Positions 1-13,319 of a DNA stretch of 64,000 nucleotides are shown piece after piece. Position 1 is the stretch's first letter. Every line of letters begins with the position of its first letter. Source of the DNA: Thelephora terrestris. Its lineage: Eukaryota > Basidiomycota > Agaricomycetes > Thelephorales > Thelephoraceae. The position numbers and the translations under genes were made by a program. The stretch spans positions 372,001 to 436,000 of the forward strand of contig WIUZ02000019.1 of the NCBI GenBank assembly GCA_015956445.1, given 5' to 3'. The notes below the pieces were generated by a model. It saw only the letters and a program-made list of their open reading frames with translations. It was not told the origin of the DNA and did not search any database.

Positions 1-2269
1 TGAGAGTTCAGAAGCCAAAGCTCTAACTCCCACATTCTTGGGAGTCAAAAACTCCACATCGTGTCGGGCGGAGGCACCGTAAACTCGTGGAATGGAGGAG
101 GCGTGGGATTGAGCTTAGTCAGCAAGAACCCGGTCCGGGTAGGCACCTGGCCGTTCCCGGTGCACTTGAGGACGCTAGGGTCTTGAGTCAATAACACGTC
201 AACGAGACTCCCTGTCCACACCGTCCATTGACCTAAGAGACCACTGATGTGTATTAGGTTAGCACTCTCGGCGGAAGCTCGAGTCCGACTTCTCCTGGTC
301 TTGGACTGACTGCGCAATTCTCACCCACCCTCAATACCCGGCCATCCGCTTGATCAGTCGGAACATCCGCGGTCCAGCGCGATTAGATCTCGGGATTTTG
401 GGGGTCTGGTCCTTTACTACCCCATCTTGACTCCCGCTCGCCTAGTAGGGTCCCGATTCTCAAGTATCCGTGTCCACGGAGACCCTCGGATAGATCTTTC
501 GATTCAATGGATCATAGGTAGATGATTATATTCTCAACCCACTCTGACACCGTCCACGAGGAACTTATTTCCAGCGCGGAATATGGGGTGCGAATTAGGG
601 CGGGTTCATAAGATGAGACCTCAGTTTCTTCAATCGCCATGTGACGAAGCTTCCCTAGTAGAATCTCTCGCCGCCTCGTTCCCGATATTCATTTAACCCC
701 CAATCCAACCGACCGGAGGACCTAGACCCCATCGCCGGGAAATTGTAGCTTTCTAAGCTCTCAAATATCAGACGACTCTCTTTCTTCTCCATCATCAAGA
801 CGGCAACCACCCACACCACCGAGCTGAGGTTCAGCGACCCTCATAGTGTGCTCGTATCCACAAGAAATTAAACTACATACACGTGGAAACCAGACAGTCC
901 AATCCCATTTCATCCTCTCCGTCACTTTCTCACACTCGCACGTTAGAATCATTATTTTGCGGGAGGGCATCTTTGGGACAGTATCATATAGAACCTGCAA
1001 TTCGGTTCCCCCTGCCAAACTTGGTTGTCCCACTGCACTTTTTGCCCTCTAACCTGATCTCAAACCCCATTGATTGGCTTGCCTCGCGAGTCCAGGGCCA
1101 CATCGGTGTCGTTCTTTCGTGATCGTGATCAACACCAAGCGTTGCGCAACTCTCGTCGCAATGCTCGTCGCCCGTTCGCCCACCTGACTAGCCCACTGAA
1201 CGTATGGATCCAAAGCATAGGAAACCCCGTACGTCAACCGACCCACTGACTAAATGCCGTCACACTTCCTCCCATTCCATCATCACCGCACCGAAGGATC
1301 ACTGCCAGCCCACCCAAAAACCCGGACCCTGTACATCGGACACCAACTTGGGTTATGGGGGTCCAGAATCTTCACCGAAACAACGACGTTTTTGAAAGGC
1401 CGCCAAACTACGCACCGGAGCCAAAAATTTCATCTCACCTATCAACCCCCTTGTTTCATAAACCCTAGAGCTCCATATTTCACCCCTACCGGTCCACAGC
1501 CCCTTCTCAACGTGCGCGCGGGAGGGATTCAAGAAACAAGCAGATGACTACGAAAGAATCGATTTAACCTTCATTGGATCACCGCCCTCCTACGGCTAAC
1601 TCCTCCTTATTCCGACGTTTTGACCTCGGTGAGGTTCTCACCAAGTCACCCCAAACGTTCGCGCCCCTCCACCGCACGACCTCTGCAGTTATCATCATCC
1701 TGTCTTCGGGTCCTCTTCACCTTCTGGGCATCTTGCCATGCACGCGGCAGACTCAAGCAACACGCGGGACGCGATCAATCCATACTCCCAGAAATTAGAT
1801 CGTAAGCTAAGTTCGCAACGGGACATGATTGGCACAGCAGATCGGGCAGATTCTGGGTCATGGGTATTTCCGCACTCACGGCTTGCAGTCCGACGGGCCA
1901 GAGTTTTGGGAGGATAGAACCTCTTGAATGATAAGGATCCCGGCCGTACGTACCGATACACGCTTTGTTAATCTCGCTATCAATGACATTGTGGTCTGTG
2001 GGTTACGAGAATCCGGCAAGGGTGCCCTCGCCTCGTGGTGGTGGCGTAACTTGGCGTAGTCGAGGGTCATCACTCGTTTTCTCTGAAACACTGCGGGAGC
2101 AGTTGTGCTCTTTCAAAGTCTACTTCTATTATTGCGGTCGGTGCTGGAATGCGACGGTTTGAGTAGGGGGACAAAAGGAAAGATGACTATCGAGAAAGAT
2201 GGCTACCATTTTGTGTTATCATCTGCAGGACAAATGGCACAAGAACATCGCGTTGGATACAATACTCAT
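1..2269. other. Region without recognised gene
   Basis: About 2.3 kb lying beyond the 3' end of the ARS2 gene. Only short open frames (under 100 codons) occur, overlapping on both strands. None resembles a known family, and I could not assemble convincing exons between GT-AG signals. No tRNA B-box-like motif was seen. It may hold the end of a gene whose body lies left of the window or decayed sequence. Confidence 0.4.
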
Positions 2270-5200
2270 TCAGTAATTCAACTCAACGTCACCCTCAGCC
2301 ACTAGATCCATGTCGTGGTAGCTGACTTTCTTTCCCGCTGACGCTCGAGGATCCTCCTTTGCGTTTGCAGGCGGGGGAGGAAGCGGTCCGGTCCCACGGC
2401 TACCACTTCCCCTTCGAGGTCTGTTAGTGGAGGCTTGGTCAACTCCAACAGGTTTGGCTGGCAAGCCAGGCGCAATCGGTAATCCCGAAACCTCGGTCTG
2501 ATCCTTGGCATAGCCGCTGATTCGATCACTCAGCCGCCGTGGGGGAAGAGGATACGGGCCATAACCAGGTGGTTGATGATACTCCCAGTAACCCATTGGA
2601 GGCATCGGTCCACCATACCCATGGTGAGGTGGTGGCAGTCGACCGTAATCTGGAGGGGGATACGAATGCCCTTGGAGGCCGAAAGCCTGGGGGGGTGGTT
2701 GTTGCCCACCGTTGCCAATGTTAGTAGGGGCATGGGTAAAGGGCTGTATCCTGTGCGGATCCATTGTAAAGTTGTTGAAATATGGAATCTAAAACGCAAA
2801 TCAAAACGTTAAGTAACCTTTACGAGAGCAGAAAATGAAACGACCAACGTCATCGAGATGCTTTAGGAGCTCTGGATGCTTGTTCGCAACATGCTTTTCA
2901 ACGAAGGAAGACGCGATGAACAACTTCTGGCAGTGCTTGCACCGGTATTTTCCTTCACCCTCCTGTCTGACATATGGTTCCGCGGCAAGCACGAGTTCCC
3001 TATAATAGGAGAATTGCCGTTCATTACTTGCGCTGTCATATCTATGAATGGACCCACTCTTGCTGATCTTTGCCTCCGTAATCTCGAGGATCCACGCCGT
3101 CCTTGTTGATCAGGACAGCAATTTTAGAGTCAAACGTTTCGAGCCACTTGGTATCTAGACGAAGCAACTTGTCATTCGACGATGGCTTACGGACGAAATG
3201 CAGCGGGAAAGACTGACCGGCACGTGTAACGTCCCTGTCCTTGGACCTTCCTCCCCCGAGCTCCCTATCGTCCGGCAGCTTTGGTTTCTCACCTGTAAGC
3301 CCTTCATCGCCATCTCGCTGGTCCCCATTTGCCTCTGCCTCCCTCTCGTCACAGACATGAGGCGGAGCTCTCAGCTCGTCCATCATGGCTTTCGTCATCG
3401 GTTTCCTCACATGCTTCACACATTTTCTTTGCAATTCTTCGACATGATCGGTAACAACCGCGCAGTAAAAGCATGTGTTAAATGCTGCTCGAAGATATGA
3501 AATGTACAGGTCCAATGCAATGGCATCCTGTTCAAGAGATAGGGGGAACAAGTAAGTAAATGTTAGCTCGAGAGTATCCCAGCAAAGGGAAGTGTATTGG
3601 AAACAAGGGAAGTGCGGGGTAAGGGCGGGGAATGGGAGGCGCGCGACAATCGAAAGCAGATGAAACTTTACCTTCCTACTTTCGAACTCTCTCTCACTCA
3701 TCACATCCACGGCGCCACTTTCTTGGAGTTCGGAGATGGCCTTTTCGATACGTCGGTCGACGGCCTCGCTGCCCCTAGATTTCGCAGCATCCTCATCTAG
3801 GTGCTGTTCCAGGTTACTGTCCACCATGAGGGTGTCGTCTGGTGGCGCAGACTGGGCTCCAAGATCCAAGGAGCCTACTTGTGAAGGGGCATCCTCGCGG
3901 GGTGGAGGCCGCCTGATTCTATCATATTCATCTTCGAGTAACGACGCAAGGGCTTTGGCACTCTCCAGGTCCTTGGCGAGGCGGTCAGGCCTGCTGGCGA
4001 CCTCCGGAGCGTACCGGATGCGATTGGTGAAGGGTTTGAGGTTGTGGCTGAGGTGCAACTTGAAACCTTCGATCTAGAAAGGAAGTCAAGACCAATGTAT
4101 TCCTGAGGCGGCGAAACAGGTTCCTAACCTTTTTCTCCGCGAGCTCAGTCATGACCACTGGCATGTCGGCATCATCCTCGAACTTGATCCACCCAGCGCG
4201 GTAGTAGTTGCGCTTCTGTAATGGATCACCCAGAGCCAAGTAAACAAAGCCGGGAATAGTTTTGCATGCCTGAAACGGCAAATGAAACAGCAAACGTGTC
4301 AGTGCCATACAGTAATACCAGAGGCACGAGACCGACCTCTTCAAGCTTGAGCCTTCCGATATCCGGTGGGATTGTACGTATCATAACCTGATTTCCCTCA
4401 GGCATCACAGAATATTCTTCGCCACGATTGTCACCCCTGTTGTTCTTCGTACTCTTGCCGTTTGTGGTGGGTTTCCCACCTTCATTTTCGTTACCATCCT
4501 CCTCGTCACCTGGGATCTCATCGTCCCCAACATTAGGCACATCCTCAGCTCCTGCGGGTCCAATCGCGGAGTCTGCACTTTCGCCAAAAGCGCCATTGGA
4601 GGGAGGCTCTTTCGAAACACTGTCAGGCTCAGCATCACCTTGACCGGAGTCGTATTTCCCTTGTTCGAGATCAGAAATGAAGGTGTCAATCCTGCCATTC
4701 CAACCTTCCCTCCTCAGACGCTCACGGAGCTTGACGAACTCTGGGGCTGGGTCATACTTCTCCGCGAACCAGGGTGACTTCCGGTGATGTTCGAACATGC
4801 GATGGAGCTACAGGATTGTGAATAATAGAAAATGAGGAAAGAGAGATGCCAGGTTTCAGTCATGAAGAGGAGCGGTTTTGACGACGTGATAAGTGGAAGA
4901 TAAGAGTGACTGTATTGTGGACAACGACAGCAAGAAAGAGGTGGGGTGTGACAAGGAGAAAAAATGAAAATAAGAATGAAATTGACGCGAACCTGGTTTG
5001 AGGCAAAATCCTTCTTATACTTCTCCCATTTCGATCGAATCCCATTGCGAGGCTTTGAGCCATCGCCTGCTTCTACTTCAGCCTGTTTATCCAGGCTGTC
5101 TTCTTCGGAAGCTTGTTGGGGGAAGAAGTATCGGAACCATTCAGCATACTGTTTCAGGGAGGCGGGGTAGTCGAGCGTGTGCGGGTCTTGTGGAGTGGGT

Positions 5201-5677
5201 CGGGAAGGGTGATGTGACCTTCTTGGGGAATAACCTCCGCGATGAGGGTCTGGGAAAATGTCATGTCAGCACATCACGCTGTGGGGGTGAAAGAGTAAAC
5301 ATACCGTAGTCGTCATACCTGGGACGTGGTTCATATCTGTCACGGTCCCACGGAGATGTCGACCTCCGTCGTTTTCTGCCGGCTGCTGGAGGAATAAAAA
5401 TAAGTCCACGCCGCTAGGCCACAGCCAAAGGCTTGGGCTGGTGAATACGGGATGGCGTACCGTCGTCCGGACTCCGACTTCGACCGCGTCTGCTGTAATC
5501 ATGCGGCCCTCTTTCTCTTTCGTACCCAGCCCACCTATCTCTATCGTACGCCTCCCATTCCGGACGGTAGGGGTCAGCACCATAAGGATCGGGGTGGGGT
5601 GGGCGTCCAGAGTAGCTGCGATACGGTGAACGAGAACGTGACCGACGGGGGTAAACGGGAGCAGACCATGAAGACAT
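2270..5677 (-). CDS. ARS2: ARS2/SERRATE family protein, nuclear cap-binding complex partner
   Basis: Multi-exon gene. Family role: ARS2/SERRATE is a nuclear scaffold that binds the cap-binding complex and directs capped transcripts to processing, export or decay. Seen in order: an Arg/Ser-rich N terminus starting MSSWSAPVYPRRSRSRS; the SERRATE/ARS2 N-terminal domain (SLKQYAEWFRYFFP, then SKWEKYKKDF and FEHHRKSPWFAEKY) around 4.75-5.2 kb; an acidic Asp/Glu/Gly linker; an RRM-like part (AGWIKFEDDADMPVVMTELA) near 4.1-4.2 kb; the helical segment ALDLYISYLRAAF near 3.5 kb; a C2H2 zinc finger, CKHC then KHVANKH (C-x2-C-x12-H-x4-H), near 2.9 kb; and a Pro/Gly/Tyr-rich tail ending in TGA at 2270-2272. 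The order matches the whole family, so the gene looks complete. Introns are mostly 50-130 nt and at least eight are inferred. Start chosen at the ATG opening the RS-rich exon. Confidence 0.95.
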
Positions 5678-7709
5678 GGCGACTAAGTGGTTTTAGATAG
5701 ATGGTAGGGTCGCAGTCAGGAAATGGGGGAGGGTTGCCAACAGACGAAGGTCTGATCCAGGTAAGGTAAGAAGACTGGTGGAAGACATGGCGAGGATGAA
5801 GAGATGAGAGAGCACAGACCTCGACGGTGAAGAAAAGGAGACACGGCGAAACGCAACGAAAAAGCTGCGGTCTGTGCGTCGTTACACGAGGCTCACTCCT
5901 CACTTGGTCGTGTCTCGGGGTGACTTTGGCGATCCATCCTTGGGCGGCCGGGCCGTAAAGTTCAGGCGGAGATTCAAACCAGGGAACGCAAGGAGCGACT
6001 GGGTGACGATTCTTTCATGCGTACGGTGACAAGACTTTGTAGTAAAGGACTCTGGCTTAAACTGAAGATGTATTCCGACAACAAGTGTGTCACGGTGGAA
6101 GACGAAAATTTCCCGAGCGGCCCCTTTCAACTTCTGGTCTCGGTCACAACAGTCACAGTAATTTCCCCCTCGCGCCCGTCACGCACACAAGCCCTATACC
6201 ATCAAATGATGGCCATGCAGCATCTCTGTTCCTCCGTCGATATTTCGGTCGCCCAGTGGCTTCCAGATCCAATCTGGATCTTGAGCTCATTTTTCGTACG
6301 ATTTGCTGGGATGGCTCTGGTCACACGAATTAATCATGGGCACTGTGGCCTGGCGAAGGGCCGAGACCCATCGAAGACGTCCAATATGCCGCTGGTGGTC
6401 CAGCTGTCAGTAACGGCTGTCAGCGAACCACCGTCACCAGGTAGGAGCTAACGGATAAGGGCGCTCCCTGAAGATCTGTCACCCACATTTAAGGCAATTC
6501 GATGGTAAGAGGGCCCTTCATACACCTTTGGTTTCACTCTCACGGGGTATAAGTACCAGACCCAACAATCACATTAAAACTTCGAGAACGTGGCCCCCCT
6601 CCGGAGGCGGTTGCGCATCGATTCTTGGCCAGCCTTGCCCGCGGCGTCAGCGATCGTGTCCCCGTAGGATCGTTGGTACACCTGACAGGTAGCGGATGCT
6701 TGTCGTGTTGGAGATCGTAAAATGGTCACGCGGGAGTAAAGATGACCGACATTGCCAAAAAATCTAAGCTGTTGGGGCGAACAGTGATGGTGAGGTTGCT
6801 GAAACATCGGTATCATGGGCCTCCGACATATTCACACAGGTCGACGTCCGATGGTATTCCCGGTCCCCAGCACGCTTCCCAACTACCCGTGGGTGGGACG
6901 GTCATACAAGAGGCAGCGATGTGCGCCTGTGAGCAGCCCGGCATCCGTGGCTTGGCGTTTGTCTCTTCTGGTACCAGGGGGGCCAATCCACGCTCAGTTA
7001 CCTTGCTGGGGGTGTTCAATCAAGATCAGTCTAAAAGCAACCTTTTGGGAGCGGCTGACAAACACACCTCACGGTTTTCCTCTCCTCCCCCCAATCCAAC
7101 CTTTCATGCACAGGTGCGGCCCGTCACCAAGTTTACCACAGCAACAACAAGCATCTGTGAACTGTTCCAGAGCCCAATAACACGAATGCGAGTTAGACTG
7201 ACCTCAAGTCATTCTACAATATGCGTGCCTCACATGTGTTCCAGCTGTTCTAAGAGGCAAGTGTCCGTTGATGCCTTCTTGTGCCGCATCATTAGGCTTC
7301 CCAACACTCTTTGGGGGTAGGTGCAGTTGTGTTAGAGCGAGATGACTTTACCCGGTTGTTGTGGTTGATCCTTCCGGTGCAACTGATTCAGAGTTAACCG
7401 ACTTTGAAGATTTCCCTTATGAGCTCGACGTGCAAGGTAGAGGGACTGATAACTCGGTGAACATGCTGATTATTCTCATTTTTGTAGTATTTCTCTTTCT
7501 GTGCCGCGTTCTGTGCCACTCAACCGCACGTTCTCATCGTAGTTCTTTCGTGCACCATGTCGTTTCAAACAGCCGCTGTACCCGCCGACGTTCGCTTATT
7601 CAAAAGCCCATCGTAAAAACCCTTTCACCTGCGGGCGCCTGGTTTCCGGCTGGCGGGCGTTCAACTCGCGCGGCCTCGAGTGAGAAGCTCCTACTTCCTC
7701 ATCATCATT
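5678..7709. other. Intergenic region without recognised gene
   Basis: About 2 kb between the 5' end of ARS2 and the 3' end of ESF2. Open frames up to about 190 codons exist on the + strand (for example 6742-7320), but their composition looks random and they match nothing I know. No RNA gene was recognised. It presumably includes the ARS2 promoter just above 5677. Confidence 0.4.
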
Positions 7710-8781
7710 TCAAAAAACGCTACCAAGCACAGAAGAAAGCTGAACGGAACCGCCCTCCTCAGAGTTTGGTTTCGACTTGCGTTTTTTCTTCGGCCCGTCT
7801 TCTGATTGCGCGTCTTTTTGCCGTCGTTTGAGCTGGGGAGGTTCTTTCCCTTCAGCAAGCTTCTTCACTGTCCGTTTCTCGAGCACTCGCGCGAGCTCTA
7901 CGTTCTTCAGATACTCGCGTTGCTCCTTCCTGGACTGGGAGAGCTCGGCGCGCAGCTTAGCCTCGTGTACCGCCGCCTCATGCGCTAAAAAAGTTCTTCA
8001 ATAACAAGTTGAACCGATGAACACGGAAAAATAAAACTTTACCAATCTGTTCCGTCAACATGTCCCATTTGAACTTGGGGAGGTATTTCATCGTCCAAAC
8101 GTCATCCCTAAACCTCGTTCCCTTCTTTCCCCCGATGGGCGTCGCATTCAGCATGGTCGCAACCGATCGAGCGACCTTCTTATCCTTGAACTCGACCCAC
8201 CCCTCAGTAAAATGGGGTTTTTTCGTCGACGTGTATTTCCGTCTGAGATATGCCCTCTTTGCGTCTATAAAACGATGAAACATGTACAACGAATAAATCT
8301 GAACTTCGTTGAAAACAGAATCGCAAAACTCACCTTCCTGCTGCAAATACACCTTTCCGATTTCTCCGTACTGGCTCATGAGATACCTAACCTTCGTAGG
8401 TCTCATACCTGGTGGTATCCGCGAGATGTAGATGACCCCAGTCCTTTCCTTCGCGGCTTTGAACGCAGCGAGGGCCTCTGGCGTTAAAGGCTTCACAACC
8501 TTTTCCTCAGGCCCAGAAAATCCTTCGAGATCCATGCCGTTCCCTAATCCGCTGTTGTTATCCTCAAGTTCCTCGCCCGCCTCTTCATCGACGTCACTAT
8601 CGATAGAATGGCGTGAGTCTCCGCTTTCACCACCATTGTCGCTGCGATCGTGCTCCGAATCCGAGAAAGTATCCTCAGCGTCAGGGTTCCGGTTAAGAAC
8701 GTCCGACGGTCCAGCTTCGTTATCGTCAGAGTCCTCGACGTGGTTTCGCAGACCGGGACCGGGTTTGCTTAACCTCACCAT
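7710..8781 (-). CDS. ESF2: ESF2/ABT1 family pre-rRNA processing protein
   Basis: Three-exon gene. Yeast Esf2 (human ABT1) is a nucleolar small-subunit processome protein that binds pre-rRNA and stimulates the helicase Dbp8 during early 18S rRNA cleavages (family knowledge). The first exon encodes an acidic Ser/Asp/Glu-rich leader followed by an RRM beginning [20 protein letters not shown]. The second carries [20 protein letters not shown] and [19 protein letters not shown], hallmark ESF2/ABT1 motifs. The third, about 7710-7985, is a Lys/Arg/Glu-rich coil ([19 protein letters not shown]) ending in a short Ser/Val tail and TGA at 7710-7712. Introns are about 60-70 nt with good GT-AG ends. The predicted length of just over 300 residues fits the yeast family. 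ATG at 8779-8781 is used; the codon before it is GTG. Confidence 0.94.
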
Positions 8782-9062
8782 CACAGTTTGAACACAGGAT
8801 TCCGTGTGAAAAGGATCGGAACGCGCCGGTCAGCTCGGCCGTAGTACGCCGCGCCGAAGTGCCCGACCTCGGTCTGGGTTCCCAGCAGCGAACTGCATTC
8901 TATGTACACAACTGTGTCGGATTACTACTGGAACAGTCCGCAAATAAGAACTACCAAATGAAACTACTGGAAGGGGCATGGGTCTCCAAGCGAGAGAAAA
9001 AAACTCTCCTAAAAAATCGTCCACATCAACACTATCTCCTGTCTGAGCACAGCATCCAACGC

Positions 9063-9765
9063 CTAAACAAACACCAGGAAGGCACCGGCGGCCATACCGC
9101 ACATGACTGTCAGGAGGGTAGATGCCCAACCATGGAGCCCGCGGATAGATACGGCCGAACCGGTAGCGGGAAACATCGTAGCAAAGGTTGCGGTTGGATT
9201 AGGAGCTCCGGATACGGTAACCGTCGGCGCGCTGGCTATTGGCCCAGGCTGTGACCCCGACACACTGTTGACGATAGAGAACTTGGGCGAGATGGCGTAG
9301 GTGATGCCGTGGGTGTGATTCATAAAGGTCATGTAGTAGTCATCACCAGTTGGAACATCTTGGAAGTAGAGGTTTAGAGCAGTAAATTTTGCAGGAACTG
9401 TTGGGTATCGATGAAGGGGTGCCGCCGGTGTCAGTAGAGGAGAGATGTGAAGGATAAAATCGGACGCACCCTGCTGGGCGACAAAGAGAATCCCATCGAC
9501 CGATATTCTACCCATCTCGATATCGAATGCCGTGATGTCGTCCAGGAGCCCCTTCTTCCACTGAACGGGGTTTGCTGCGCCGTTCTGCCATTGCCTCCCG
9601 GCTTGAGGTTCCTGGATATCAAAGTACGCTGGAGAAGGAGGGTCAATAGGGTCCGCTTGTATGTGTGATGAGGATCCGTTACTGACCGGCGATCGTCCGA
9701 GGTACGAGCAGAAGAGTGAGGAAGAGCGAGAGGATGGAAACAGGAAGCGGGGCGAAAGCTTTCAT
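9063..9765 (-). CDS. Secreted GPI-anchored Kre9/Knh1-like cell-surface protein
   Basis: Small secreted protein. The start ATG (9763-9765) opens a signal peptide, MKAFAPLPVSILSLFLTLLL, cleaved probably after TIAG. After a short intron comes AYFDIQEPQAGRQWQNGAAN, then VQWKKGLLDDITAFDIEMGR. The W-x-N-G-x5-VxW-x-KG...FDIE pattern is that of the fungal Ser/Thr-rich GPI-anchored (Kre9/Knh1-like) domain. A further exon carries YYMTFMNHTHGITYAISPKF. The C terminus is Ser/Thr/Ala/Pro-rich and ends in a hydrophobic stretch (LLTVMCGMAAGAFLVFV), as expected of a GPI signal. Family members sit in the cell wall or plasma membrane and have been linked to beta-glucan assembly, but biochemical function is mostly unknown. 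Confidence 0.85.
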
Positions 9766-10012
9766 CGTTGGGGAGCAAGGAGAGAGCGAAAGAGAGAGAG
9801 TGTGTGTGGGTGGTCTAGAAAGTTGAGCGGTGATAAATCTGCAGAAGCGCGTGCGAAACAAAACAGCCACCGCGCCCGTTTGACGTATCAGTTCCCCCTT
9901 ACCCGTTTACCCGATGGGCTGGGCTCTCGGTTCGCAAACGGAGAGCGGTGAAAAGGGCTATGATAACCGAAAAGATACATCCGTCTCTACATAAAGTGCA
10001 ATCTACGCCCTG

Positions 10013-11191
10013 CTATCGATCCTTTCCTTCAAGGAGGAACGCATCCAACTCGTCGTCCAACTCCTGCTGACTCTTTCGAGGACGGGCGTTCCCACCTTCT
10101 CCTCTTCGCCCTCGCCGGCGTCCTGAGCCACGACGCTCATGCGGAGGACGACGCCGACCCTCAGAACCGGGAAGTTCGATCACGACCGGAGACCCCCTCA
10201 GTTCCTCCATGTTGTCGGACCGCATTTTGGACAAGGGCGCGTCCTCCCCAGCGGCAAAATTCTCGAGGTCTTGGTCCAACCTAGCCCTGATCTCCTCATC
10301 TGCCCCTCTCCGCTTCCGCTTCGACGGTGGGTCATCGAAGAAGCCCCTCCCATCCTTCCCCGCCATCTCTCCGTGCCTCTGATAAAACCTGCTCTGGCTC
10401 TTTGCGCCCCTCTGCTTCACGTCGTCCTTCCTTGCCGGTCTCATCCTAATCCCGCCAAATAAGTCCGATTCGGATACCACAGCCTCATCATCTCCAGACT
10501 TGGGTTTTTGGGGTGATACACCCGGAGGGACAGGCTGGGCCGCGTTAAGGCCAAAGACATCAGGCTGTTCCTCCCCTGACATGAGCAAACGGTCGAATGA
10601 CGCGACAGCCGCGCGTCTAGTCTCGAAGACCAGGACGCAGGTCGTGTCATCTACCCACTCTAACCCGATTGGTTTCACGTCATAATGCCCCACGTAGGCG
10701 AATATGTTCGAGGTCGGGAGATTTGATATGGGCATACCCTGCAGTAGAATAGCATTTGGCCGTAGTGATTCATCTGTGAACAAGCAAGAATGAGTACAAC
10801 AGGAACAAAGGGACCGACAAAGGGACGGCCATTATGGACACTTACCTGTGTCGTCATCAACAACATTGCCATTCCCCTCCGTCTCTTCCTCGGCCTCCTC
10901 CCCTTCCGGCTCGTGTTTGCGCTTACCAAAATATGATCAAGGGGGAGAGCCGTTTCTTGATATTAGGCCCGTTTATCGAAATTTTCGTCGAAGCTGCAAG
11001 CGCACCTTGCCGAGCATCGATGCCGCGTCGCTCTCGGAGTAGAGGTAGACTTTTGTCTTGCCAATTCGTGAAGCGAGGGACGGTTCAGGTGGGAGGGATC
11101 CAACTATATCATCTGAATCGTCGTATGGAAGCTCGAATGCTTCAGAGCTGACTGGTGCCGATTCATAGATAGATTCAGCTACGATATCCAT
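10013..11191 (-). CDS. NCBP3-like nuclear cap-binding protein
   Basis: Three-exon gene. The first exon is short and acidic (MDIVAESIYESAPVSSEAFE) and ends near SDAASMLGK. Splicing to RKHEPEGEEAEEETEGNG and then to DESLRPNAILLQGMPISNLP keeps frame. The following segment, IFAYVGHYDVKPIGLEWVDD then TTCVLVFETRRAAVASFDRL, matches the NCBP3 (PF10309-type) cap-binding RRM-like domain with its EW(L/V)DD-T/S-C signature. The C-terminal half is Lys/Arg/Gly-rich and ends DDELDAFLLEGKDR. In animals NCBP3 binds the 5' cap and associates with the cap-binding complex, ARS2 and the exon-junction complex; a fungal role is inferred only from homology. Start set at the ATG 11189-11191; the codon further upstream is TTG. 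It is divergent from KRR1, with 121 bp between start codons. Confidence 0.85.
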
Positions 11192-11312
11192 AAGATTTTG
11201 AGCCAAGATGACAAGGGGAAGAGCGGGGAATCGAGGGTGTGGAAGTCAAGGTGTGATCCTAAAACGGAAGACGCGACTCGCATAGGTAGAACCGCCCTTG
11301 TCATTGACCCTC
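11192..11312. promoter_or_regulatory. Compact divergent promoter between NCBP3-like gene and KRR1
   Basis: Only 121 bp separate the two start codons, which face away from each other, so both promoters and both 5' leaders must fit here or overlap the coding regions. No clear TATA box is visible. I infer a shared nucleosome-free region. Confidence 0.6.
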
Positions 11313-12885
<1,573 letters not shown>

Positions 12886-13319
12886 TTTCTACTTTCATCT
12901 CATCTGCTCCTTTGCCGTTTCCCTCGTGGCTTATACCAGCTATCTATCCTACCGGCTCAGAATCCACACAGGTGGAAGTGTTGCTGAGGCTATTGGCTTT
13001 AGATCTTAACAAGACCAAACAACCGGATCTCGGCTCCGTCAGTCCCTCGGACTTGTTCCTTGGTTTGATTACACGAGAACCGTCAACGACCGCGGTCGCA
13101 TCCACACTCTGTACCGCCCCTTAGTAAAAACTCCCGTGCTTTGTTTTTGAAAGAGGCGTTCAACGAAGCGACGAAAGTTTTAACCGTTATTCATTACATC
13201 AGAGGCCAAAAGGCTTTTACGTCCGAAGGTTCTGGAAGATTCCCTCTATCCTATTTCGGCAAGGATATAAACAACCCGGGATTTCTTACTCCTGAGGACC
13301 ATCTTCCCACCCTGAAACC
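12886..13319. other. Spacer between KRR1 and STI1
   Basis: 434 bp between two tandem + strand genes, expected to hold the KRR1 3' UTR and the STI1 promoter and leader. No separate gene was seen. Confidence 0.5.

Noticed and set aside
6742-7320. 192-codon + strand frame upstream of ESF2
   Set aside because: No recognisable motif, composition like random sequence in this GC range, and overlapping frames on other strands of similar length.
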